Shown piece after piece: positions 57,491 through 64,000 of a DNA stretch of 64,000 nucleotides. The DNA comes from Mumia xiangluensis (GTDB taxonomy: Bacteria > Actinomycetota > Actinomycetes > Propionibacteriales > Nocardioidaceae): assembly GCF_010994095.1 (NCBI RefSeq), contig NZ_WJYO01000008.1:1-64000 (forward strand), read 5' to 3'. The notes under the pieces were generated by a model. The model had not been told where the DNA came from. It ran no database searches and worked only from the letters and a program-made list of their open reading frames with translations. Numbering within the stretch: the first letter of the stretch is position 1; the number at the start of each line of letters is the position of its first letter. The translations under genes were made by a program, and so were the position numbers.

Positions 57491-58996
57491 ATGACCGACG
57501 CCGTCCCGCCCCAGCACACTGACGACCTCCCGGAGCAGATGCGCGTCCGGCTCGAGAAGCGTCAGCGCATGATCGACGCAGGCGTCGCCCCGTACCCGCT
57601 GACGGTTCCGTTCACCCACACCATCACCGAGATCGTCGGGACCCACGACGCTGACGTCCTCGGCCCGGACGCGCACACCGGCCTCGAGGTCGCCACGGCG
57701 GGCCGGGTGATCTTCCTCCGCAACACCGGCAAGCTCTGCTTCGTCCGGCTTCGGGAGGGCAACGGCAGCGAGATGCAGGCGATGCTCTCGCTCGCGGAGG
57801 TGGGGGAGGAGTCGCTCGCAGACTTCAAGGCGCTCGTCGACCTCGGCGACCACCTCGCCGTGGAGGGGGAGGTCATCACGAGCCGCCGGGGGGAGCTCTC
57901 GATCGCGGTCCGCCGGTGGCAGGTAGCCGCGAAGACGCTGCGTCCGCTGCCGAACGAGCACAACCCGCTGTCGAACGACCTGCGGGCGACGATGCGTTAC
58001 GTCGACCTCGTCGTGCGTCCCGAGGCCCGTGAGATCGTCCGGGCCAAGGCGAAGATCCTGCAGTCCTTGCGACGCACGCTCGACGGCCGCGACTTCGTCG
58101 AGGTGGAGACGCCGGTGCTCCAGTTCACCAACGGCGGCGCTGCCGCGCGGCCGTTCAAGACGCACATGAACGCCTTCGACCAGGAGATGCTGCTGCGGAT
58201 CGCGCTGGAGCTCCACCTCAAGCGCGCGCTCGTCGGGGGCGTCGATCGGGTCTACGAGATCGCCAAGACCTTCCGCAACGAGGGCGTCGACAACACCCAC
58301 AATGTGGAGTTCGCGATGCTCGAGGCCTACCAGGCGTACGGCGACTACCACACGATGGCGGAGCTCCTGCGCGACCTCGTCCGCGACGCGGCTCGTGCCC
58401 TGGATCGCACGGTCGTTCCCGGGCGGGACGGCGTGGAGATCGACCTCGAGGCCGACTGGCGTTGGGCGACCATCCACGAGCTCGTCGGCGAGGCGGTCGG
58501 GGCCGTCGTCGACGTCGACACCGACGCAGCCACGCTGCGCAAGCTGGCGGCGGAGCATGACGTCGCCTTGCGCGACGGCTGGGGTGCCGGGGAGATCGTC
58601 CTGGAGCTGTTCGAGAAGCTCGTCGAGCACACACTGATCCAGCCCACGTTCGTCGCCGACTATCCGCAGTCGGTCCGACCGCTGGCCAAGCCGCACCGCA
58701 GCAAGCCAGGCCTGGCGGAGGCGTTCGACCTCATCATCAACGGCGTCGAGCTGGCGCCCGCGTACTCGGAGCTGAACGACCCGGTCCTCCAGCGTGCGAT
58801 GCTCGTCGAGCAGGCCGAGCTGGCCGCTGCCGGCGACCCCGAGGCGATGGAGGTCGACGAGGACTTCCTCCGCGCGCTCGAGTTCGGCATGCCGCCCGCC
58901 GGAGGGATGGGTCTCGGCGTCGATCGACTGGTCATGCTCCTGATGGGCGTAGGAATTCGGGAGGCAATTCTTTTTCCCGCGGCCCGCGAAGTATGA
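57491..58996 (+). CDS. lysS: Lysyl-tRNA synthetase, class II
   Basis: Charges tRNA-Lys. The 501 residues contain an N-terminal OB-fold anticodon domain (about 20-150, TAGRVIFLRNTGKLCFVRL) and the class II core: motif 1 near LDGRDFVEVETPVLQ, motif 2 FRNEGVDNTHNVEF, and motif 3 GMGLGVDRLVMLLMG. Order downstream of panC-panD-coaX and upstream of lsr2 is the same as in Mycobacterium. The last 20 codons become noticeably less GC-rich, merging with the AT-richer lsr2 promoter. Confidence 0.96.
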   Translation: MTDAVPPQHTDDLPEQMRVRLEKRQRMIDAGVAPYPLTVPFTHTITEIVGTHDADVLGPDAHTGLEVATAGRVIFLRNTGKLCFVRLREGNGSEMQAMLSLAEVGEESLADFKALVDLGDHLAVEGEVITSRRGELSIAVRRWQVAAKTLRPLPNEHNPLSNDLRATMRYVDLVVRPEAREIVRAKAKILQSLRRTLDGRDFVEVETPVLQFTNGGAAARPFKTHMNAFDQEMLLRIALELHLKRALVGGVDRVYEIAKTFRNEGVDNTHNVEFAMLEAYQAYGDYHTMAELLRDLVRDAARALDRTVVPGRDGVEIDLEADWRWATIHELVGEAVGAVVDVDTDAATLRKLAAEHDVALRDGWGAGEIVLELFEKLVEHTLIQPTFVADYPQSVRPLAKPHRSKPGLAEAFDLIINGVELAPAYSELNDPVLQRAMLVEQAELAAAGDPEAMEVDEDFLRALEFGMPPAGGMGLGVDRLVMLLMGVGIREAILFPAAREV

Positions 58997-59013
58997 ACTC
59001 CTGAGCACGTGAA

Positions 59014-59042
59014 TTGTCGCCGAAGAAATGGCGGCGTATATT
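59014..59042 (+). promoter_or_regulatory. lsr2 promoter (-35/-10), leaderless
   Basis: TTGTCG (59014-59019), 17-bp spacer, TATATT (59037-59042), then 7 nt to the ATG at 59050. This is the best consensus-like promoter in the window and lies in a local AT-richer island (about 58950-59150). Confidence 0.75.
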
Positions 59043-59049
59043 TCCCCTC

Positions 59050-59385
59050 ATGGCCCAGAAAATTCAGGTGATCCTGGTCGACGACATCGACGGCGGAGAA
59101 GCCGAAGAAACCATTTCCTTCGCTCTCGACGGCGTTTCGTACGAGATCGACCTCTCGGCAAAGAATGCGAAGAAGCTGAGGGATGCTGTAGCCCCGTACG
59201 TCGCGGAGGCTCGCAAGGCCCGAGGTGCCCGGCGACGCTCCAGCGGAGGCAGCGCGAAACGTCGCGCGAGCGGGTCGTCGTCGGCGTCCGAAATCCGCGA
59301 GTGGGCGCGCGAGAACGGCTACGAGGTCTCCGAGCGCGGACGGGTGTCCGAGGAGTTGCGGGCGGCGTACGAAGCCGCACAGTAA
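59050..59385 (+). CDS. lsr2: Lsr2 nucleoid-associated histone-like protein
   Basis: A DNA-bridging protein that silences AT-rich and horizontally acquired genes in actinobacteria. The 111 residues show the N-terminal dimerisation domain (IQVILVDDIDGGEAEETISF, SYEIDLSAKNAKKL), a basic Ser/Arg linker (about 58-78) and the C-terminal DNA-binding domain IREWARENGYEVSERGR, whose RGR inserts into the AT minor groove. The ATG at 59050 was chosen because a consensus-like promoter places transcription there. It lies just beside glycan genes of the sort Lsr2 commonly represses; that link is inference. Confidence 0.95.
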   Translation: MAQKIQVILVDDIDGGEAEETISFALDGVSYEIDLSAKNAKKLRDAVAPYVAEARKARGARRRSSGGSAKRRASGSSSASEIREWARENGYEVSERGRVSEELRAAYEAAQ

Positions 59386-59390
59386 CTGCT

Positions 59391-59424
59391 CAGGCTTTGC
59401 GGGCGGTGGCGCCCGCAAAGCCTG
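59391..59424. terminator. Bidirectional terminator between lsr2 and FkbM gene
   Basis: A perfect 15-bp stem with GTGG tetraloop (arms 59391-59405 and 59410-59424), starting 6 nt after the lsr2 stop and ending at the stop of the minus-strand gene. It serves both convergent genes. Confidence 0.85.
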
Positions 59425-60291
59425 TCACTCGGCGGTCTGCGCTGCCGGATCTCCGGGGACGAGCAGAACGTCCGTCGTCTTCCTGATCGCGGCGACCTCG
59501 ATCGGCCCGCCGTCGAGATCCTGGGCGCTGTAGCCGAGCTTGGCGAGCTCGTCGAAGACTGCCAGCTCCTCGTCCCAAGCCGGGTGGCTCTCTCCCCAGC
59601 CGATCTCGCAGAGAATCACCGGGAGGGTCTCCCACGTCTGCAGCGCCGGGAGGAGCCCGCGGAGGACAAGGTATTCCGCGCCCTCGACGTCGATCTTGAC
59701 GAAGTCCGGGACATCCTTGATCCCTGTGCCGTCGAATGCGCGGATCGCGATCGGTGTCGTCGTCATCTCCGGCTGCGTCTTGTCAGCGATCAGAGTGTTC
59801 CAGCCCAGGTTCCCGTCGGCGGCGACGAAGATCTCGGTTGACTCGTCCTGTGCGCCGAGACCGTAGGCGTGAACGATCGGTGTGTAGGCCTTGCCCGAGA
59901 GATTCTCTGTGCAGAGGTCGGCAAGGTTGCGGAGCGGCTCGAACAGATGGACCGTGCCGCGGAAACCCACCGTCTCGGCCAGAACCTCGGTGAAGAATCC
60001 GATATTGCCGCCGACGTCGAACACGACGCCGTCGACCGGCACATAGGGCTGGACGCTCTTGGCCAGGTGGACGTACGTGGGACGGCGTCGCTCGAACCAC
60101 GCTCGTGCAGTCGATGCATCGACAGTCGCGCCCGAGGGGGGAGGTGACGGCGGAGGCGCCTGCGAACGCGAAGACACCGCAGGCGGCTGGGGTTGAGGCG
60201 CACCCCCGAGTCGCCGAAGCCGCTGCCAAGTCTTGTCGCCGACGATCGGTTTGACGATCCTTGTCGCGGTTCGCTTAACGGTCGAGCTCAC
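59425..60291 (-). CDS. FkbM-family methyltransferase
   Basis: A 288-residue SAM-dependent methyltransferase. After a basic start and a Pro/Ser-rich linker (about 30-55) come VVFDVGGNIGFFTEVLAE (SAM loop), VHLFEPLRNLADL, the VKIDVEGAEYLVLRG signature typical of FkbM enzymes and ILCEIGWGES. The family methylates sugar or polyketide hydroxyls. The GTG at 60291 has GGAG 5 nt upstream; the longer start at 60342 lacks one. It lies downstream of wecB on the same strand (78-nt gap). Confidence 0.85.
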   Translation of the reverse strand: MSSTVKRTATRIVKPIVGDKTWQRLRRLGGAPQPQPPAVSSRSQAPPPSPPPSGATVDASTARAWFERRRPTYVHLAKSVQPYVPVDGVVFDVGGNIGFFTEVLAETVGFRGTVHLFEPLRNLADLCTENLSGKAYTPIVHAYGLGAQDESTEIFVAADGNLGWNTLIADKTQPEMTTTPIAIRAFDGTGIKDVPDFVKIDVEGAEYLVLRGLLPALQTWETLPVILCEIGWGESHPAWDEELAVFDELAKLGYSAQDLDGGPIEVAAIRKTTDVLLVPGDPAAQTAE

Positions 60292-60369
60292 GTGGACTCC
60301 GTCCCAGGGGTAGGAATTCGGATCACAGTACCCACGAACCACGGGAGGTGGGAAGCCGCTCGGCAGGTC

Positions 60370-61449
60370 TCAGTCGAGCATGTTCACCACGTCGCGGGCG
60401 ATGCGTTCCCCCGCGTGGCCGTCCCAGAGCGGCGGAACGGGCCACGTGGTCGGGCGACCAGCGGCGAGCGCCTTGGCGGCTGCGGCCGGCAGGGACTGAG
60501 GATTCACCAGCTGGTTGGTACCGTCCGTGATGGTGACCGGGCGCTCGGTGTTCGGACGAAGAGTCAGGCAGGGGACGCCGAGAACGGTCGTCTCCTCCTG
60601 GATGCCGCCGGAGTCGGTGACGACGAGCGCGGAGTCGGCGACCAGCCCGAGGAACTCGGTGTAGCCGACAGGATCGACGGCGTGGACCCGTGGATGCGCC
60701 AAGAGGCCCGACTGCTCCAGGCGTGCGGCGCCGCGGGGGTGAACCGGCAGCACGATGTCGATCTCGTCGGCGACCGAGGTGAGCGCCTCGACGAGCGGCT
60801 TGAGAGCTGCCGGATCGTCCACGTTGCCCGGGCGGTGAAGGGTTGCGACGCCGTACCTGTCGGCGAGACCGAGCTCGTCGCGCACCCGTGAGCCGTCGAA
60901 CCTGTCGCGGTGGGCCAGCAGTGTGTCGATCATGGGGTTGCCCACCAGGCGGATCTTGTCGGCGGAGACGCCCTCGTTGCCCAGGTGGGCGACCGCGTCA
61001 GCGCTCGTGGCGTAGAGGCGGTCCGCCAGACGGTCCGTCACCACCCGGTTGATCTCCTCGGGCATCGTCCAGTCGAAGGACCGAAGGCCCGCCTCGACGT
61101 GCGCGATCCCGATGCCCAGCTTGGAAGCGACGAGCGCGGCAGCAAGTGTGGAGTTGACGTCGCCGTAGACCATGACCAGTGTTGGACGGTCCTCCAGCAC
61201 CACGGCCTCGAGCGCGGTCATGATCGCAGCAGTCTGCGACGCGTGGCTACCCGAGCCGACTCCCAGGTTCACATCGGGATGCGGGAGTCCGAGCTCGCGG
61301 AAGAACACGGCGGACATGTTGTCGTCGTAGTGCTGGCCGGTGTGGACGAGCTTCTGCGCAACCCCACGCTCTGCGAGCGCGGCGACGACCGGAGCAGCCT
61401 TGGGAAAGTTCGGCCGCGCACCGGTGATGTGCATGACGAGGTCTGACAT
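60370..61449 (-). CDS. wecB: UDP-N-acetylglucosamine 2-epimerase (non-hydrolysing)
   Basis: Interconverts UDP-GlcNAc and UDP-ManNAc. The 359 residues fit the family: ITGARPNFPKAAPV, HTGQHYDDNMS, YGDVNSTLAAALVA, HVEAGLRSFDWTMPEEINR, LVGNPMIDTL, LHRPGN and VTDSGGIQEE. The ATG at 61449 has AAGGA just upstream. It is divergent from the UDP-ManNAc-dehydrogenase-type gene, together giving UDP-ManNAcA for the surface polymer. Confidence 0.93.
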   Translation of the reverse strand: MSDLVMHITGARPNFPKAAPVVAALAERGVAQKLVHTGQHYDDNMSAVFFRELGLPHPDVNLGVGSGSHASQTAAIMTALEAVVLEDRPTLVMVYGDVNSTLAAALVASKLGIGIAHVEAGLRSFDWTMPEEINRVVTDRLADRLYATSADAVAHLGNEGVSADKIRLVGNPMIDTLLAHRDRFDGSRVRDELGLADRYGVATLHRPGNVDDPAALKPLVEALTSVADEIDIVLPVHPRGAARLEQSGLLAHPRVHAVDPVGYTEFLGLVADSALVVTDSGGIQEETTVLGVPCLTLRPNTERPVTITDGTNQLVNPQSLPAAAAKALAAGRPTTWPVPPLWDGHAGERIARDVVNMLD

Positions 61450-61529
61450 GGTTCCTTCTGGGCTGGACGTGAGGGCGGGGTGGGGCACTGTGTCAGACTT
61501 GGGCGCGACACAGCGAAAGAGGTTCTGAG

Positions 61530-62789
61530 TTGACCACTCTAGTCATCGTGGGTATGGGCTATGTTGGCCTGCCCCTGGCACAGCAGGCCGTCCGCAAGGG
61601 CTTGGACGTCATCGGGCTCGATACGTCGCGCCGAGTCGTCGAGGGCCTGAGCGCCGGCGTCTCGCACGTCGACGACCTGAGCGATGCTGAGATCTCCGAG
61701 ATGCTCGACGGCGGCTTCCGAGCGACGACGGACAGCTCCGTAGTGGCGACGGCCGACACCGTGGTCATCTGCGTTCCCACCCCGCTGGGCCCGGCAGGGG
61801 GCCCCGACCTGGGGGCCGTGCTGTCCGCAGGGCGCGCGATCGGCGAGCACCTGACGAAGGGCACCCTCGTGGTCCTCGAGTCGACGACCTACCCGGGGAC
61901 GACCGATGAGGTCCTCCGCCCGGTTCTCGAGGAGCGGTCCGGCCTGATGGCCGGCGAGGACTTCGCGCTCGCGTTCTCGCCCGAGCGAGTCGATCCCGGC
62001 AACCAGACCTTCACCATCGCCAACACACCCAAGGTCGTCGGCGGCCTCACCGATCAGTGCGGCAAGCAGGCCACAGCCTTCTACGCGCAGCTCGTCGAGC
62101 AGGTCGTTCCCGCAAGGGGCACCCGCGAGGCCGAGATGGCGAAGCTGCTGGAGAACACCTATCGCCACGTCAACATCGCGCTCGTCAACGAGATGGCACG
62201 GTTCTCTCACGAGCTCGGCATCGACTTCTGGAACGTCATCGACCTGGCCGCGACCAAGCCGTTCGGCTTCCAGGCCTTCCGGCCAGGCCCCGGCGTCGGA
62301 GGACACTGCATCCCGATCGACCCCAACTACCTCTCGCACCGCGTCAAGGAGCAGCTCGGCTACCCGTTCCGCTTCGTCGAGCTCGCGCAGGAGATCAACG
62401 CCGGGATGCCGCGCTACGTCGTCCAGCGCATCCAGGACCTGCTCAACCACGACGCCATCGCCCTGCGGGGGGCCCAGGTCCTGCTTCTCGGTATCACCTA
62501 CAAGCCGGACATCGCCGACCAGCGTGAGACCCCCGCGAAGCCCCTCGCCGAGCAGCTGCTCGCCCAGGGGGCATCGTTGAGCTACCACGACCTGTACGTC
62601 GACGACTGGGAGGTGGAAGGGGCCCGTCCGGTCGGGGGCGAGTCGCTCCTCGAGGCCGCCGCCACTGCGGATGTCGTGGTGCTCGTCCAGAACCACGCAG
62701 GCTTCGACCTCCGTGCCCTGGCAGAGGCGGCACGCCGCTTCCTGGACCTGCGTGGTGTCGTCGACGAGCCAGGAGTCGAACGCCTCTGA
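61530..62789 (+). CDS. Nucleotide-sugar dehydrogenase (UDP-ManNAc dehydrogenase type)
   Basis: Oxidises the C6 of a UDP-sugar to a uronic acid with two NAD+. The 419 residues show the NAD loop VGMGYVGLPLA, VPTPLGPAGGPDL, ESTTYPGTT, SPERVDPGN, the helix with AKLLENTYRHVNIALVNE, the catalytic Cys in GVGGHCIPIDP, and GITYKPDIADQRETP. Pairing with wecB favours UDP-ManNAc as substrate (WecC-like), though a UDP-GlcNAc dehydrogenase (WbpA-like) is possible. The start is TTG at 61530, with GAAAGAGG 7 nt upstream. Confidence 0.9.
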   Translation: MTTLVIVGMGYVGLPLAQQAVRKGLDVIGLDTSRRVVEGLSAGVSHVDDLSDAEISEMLDGGFRATTDSSVVATADTVVICVPTPLGPAGGPDLGAVLSAGRAIGEHLTKGTLVVLESTTYPGTTDEVLRPVLEERSGLMAGEDFALAFSPERVDPGNQTFTIANTPKVVGGLTDQCGKQATAFYAQLVEQVVPARGTREAEMAKLLENTYRHVNIALVNEMARFSHELGIDFWNVIDLAATKPFGFQAFRPGPGVGGHCIPIDPNYLSHRVKEQLGYPFRFVELAQEINAGMPRYVVQRIQDLLNHDAIALRGAQVLLLGITYKPDIADQRETPAKPLAEQLLAQGASLSYHDLYVDDWEVEGARPVGGESLLEAAATADVVVLVQNHAGFDLRALAEAARRFLDLRGVVDEPGVERL

Positions 62790-62929
62790 CGCAGCGGCCC
62801 GGGTGCATCGTGGGCACGCGGGCCCTCGCGTGCCGATGCTGGGCGTCGTCGAGCGGGTAGGTACGATCGACCCTCGTCCGGCCGCGCTGCCGGCCCCCTG
62901 TGCGAATTCCGACGGAAGGTCTTGTCCGA

Positions 62930-64000
62930 GTGGACGGTTCACCGCGACCACGGTTCTCGATGGTCTCTGCCGCGTACGACGTGGCACGCTACCTCCCCGA
63001 CTTCATCGCCTCCGTCGAGGTTCAGATGGCTGAGAACCCAGGGCTCCTCGAAGTCGTGATGGTCGATGACGGGTCGAACGACGAGACCCTCGCGGATCTC
63101 CGCGCCTGGGAGAGCAGACGGCCTGGGACGGTGCGTGTCCTCACCCAGCAGAACGCCGGCCAGGGCGCCGCACGCAATGCGGGTCTCGAGGTCGCGCTCG
63201 GCGAGTGGGTCACGTTTCCCGACCCCGACGACATCCTCGAGCCCGGCTACATCCGCAGCGTCGTCGACTTCCTCGACGGTCGTGACGATATCGACATGGT
63301 GGCTACCAACCGTGTCCTTCTCAACGACTCCACGGGCAATGTCGCGGACAAGCACCCGCTGCGCCGTCATTTCGCAGCTGGTGACCGCGCACGGCGATTG
63401 ACGACGTTTCCCGACCACTTCCACGGCAGTGCACCGGCCGCCTTCTATCGCGTCGACCGGCTCCGTGAGAGCGGCTTGCGGTTCGACCACCGGATCCGCC
63501 CCAACTTCGAGGACGGTCACTTCAGCTGCCGCTACCTGCTGCTCACGCCGGAACCGACGGTGGCGTTCCTGGCGACTGCGCGCTACCAGTACCGCAAGCG
63601 CAGCGACCAGAGCTCCACGTTGCAGAGCTCGCAGCGGCATCCCGGCAGGTTCACGGCCGTCCTCCGCCACGGCTACCTCGATGCCCTCGAGACGGCGAAG
63701 CGCGACCTCGGACATGTTCCCGAGTGGCTTCAGAACTTCGTCGTGTACGAGCTCAGCTACTACTTCGCGGCCGAGGACTCGGGTTCGAAGGTGGTCGCCC
63801 CGTCCGCCCAGGCCGACGAGTTCCACGCCCTGATGACCCAGATCGTCGACTTTCTCGATCCCGAGGTGGTGCAATCGTTCTCGCTCGTGCCCCTTCGGGG
63901 AGCCTCTCGCGACGTTCTCCTGCACGCCTACCGGGAAGAGCCCTGGATCTCCTCGTACGCCCTCGCCGAGCGGCTCGACTCCCGACAGGGTCTGGTCCGC
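62930..64000 (+). CDS. GT2-family glycosyltransferase (3' end beyond window)
   Basis: 357 codons are visible with no stop before the window ends. The GT2 domain shows FSMVSAAYDVARYLPDFI, VVMVDDGSNDET, NAGQGAARNAGLEVALGEW, the DxD-type FPDPDD and later RPNFEDGHFS. This start is typical of the GT2 domains placed before TagB/TagF glycerophosphotransferase domains, so a larger fusion like the one at 48.9 kb is possible. GGAAGG lies 10 nt before the GTG; ATG 62960 is an alternative start. TACGAT near 62862 may be its -10. Confidence 0.85.
   Translation, partial: MDGSPRPRFSMVSAAYDVARYLPDFIASVEVQMAENPGLLEVVMVDDGSNDETLADLRAWESRRPGTVRVLTQQNAGQGAARNAGLEVALGEWVTFPDPDDILEPGYIRSVVDFLDGRDDIDMVATNRVLLNDSTGNVADKHPLRRHFAAGDRARRLTTFPDHFHGSAPAAFYRVDRLRESGLRFDHRIRPNFEDGHFSCRYLLLTPEPTVAFLATARYQYRKRSDQSSTLQSSQRHPGRFTAVLRHGYLDALETAKRDLGHVPEWLQNFVVYELSYYFAAEDSGSKVVAPSAQADEFHALMTQIVDFLDPEVVQSFSLVPLRGASRDVLLHAYREEPWISSYALAERLDSRQGLVR

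Noticed and set aside
57422-59008. 528-codon minus-strand frame across lysS
   Set aside because: Antisense of lysS; high-GC DNA leaves long open frames and the translation has no family features.

Overview
The window reads as one chromosome segment of a high-GC Gram-positive actinobacterium, most likely in the Propionibacteriales (Nocardioides/Aeromicrobium type). The grounds are the very high GC content, the frequent GTG and TTG starts, an Lsr2 gene, and a gene order matching the ppa-dacB-DUF2342-tilS-hpt-ftsH-folEPBK-DUF3180 and DUF2520-panC-panD-coaX-lysS-lsr2 blocks known from Mycobacterium and other actinobacteria. No rRNA, tRNA, CRISPR array or intact prophage was seen.

Layout. 0-10 kb: end of an unknown gene, phosphoglucomutase, a secreted NlpC/P60 hydrolase, a PEP mutase/isocitrate lyase-like enzyme, inorganic pyrophosphatase, a 5'-nucleotidase-type phosphatase, a PBP4-type D,D-carboxypeptidase and a DASS dicarboxylate transporter. 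10-18.8 kb: DUF2342 metalloprotease-like protein, tilS, hpt, ftsH, and the tightly overlapping folate operon folE-folP-(NTF2-like)-folB-folK-DUF3180, then a coiled-coil membrane protein. 18.8-22.4 kb: a glycine betaine/choline-type ABC importer whose ATPase and first permease are divergent. 22.4-29.7 kb: a metallophosphoesterase, an intergenic repeat, a stand-alone nuoD, a secreted Ig-like protein, an M14 carboxypeptidase and an acyl-CoA ligase.

29.7-54.3 kb is a surface-polysaccharide/teichoic-acid-like locus. It has several methyltransferase-fold proteins, GT4, GT61 and GT2 glycosyltransferases, a pyruvyltransferase fused to a GT8-like domain, rmlA, rmlB and an rmlC-rmlD fusion (dTDP-L-rhamnose), manC (GDP-mannose), a TagF-type glycerophosphotransferase, a GT2-TagF fusion with an eroded TagF half, an OatA-like O-acyltransferase, a DUF6270 protein and the remnant of an IS110-family transposase. 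The MidA/NDUFAF7-type methyltransferase at 30.5-31.4 kb looks like a respiratory gene caught at its edge. 54.4-59.4 kb returns to the conserved block (DUF2520, panC, panD, coaX, lysS, lsr2). From 59.4 kb to the end, glycan genes resume: an FkbM methyltransferase, a UDP-GlcNAc 2-epimerase, a UDP-ManNAc-dehydrogenase-type enzyme and a GT2 enzyme cut by the window end.

Together the glycan genes supply dTDP-rhamnose, GDP-mannose and UDP-ManNAc/ManNAcA, and appear to build and decorate (pyruvate, methyl, acyl, glycerol-phosphate) a cell-wall polymer. A recurring regulatory pattern is a TANNNT-type -10 hexamer placed 6-7 nt before the ATG/GTG of about 18 genes, which suggests leaderless transcripts. 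Several perfect long hairpins act as likely bidirectional terminators at convergent gene ends.
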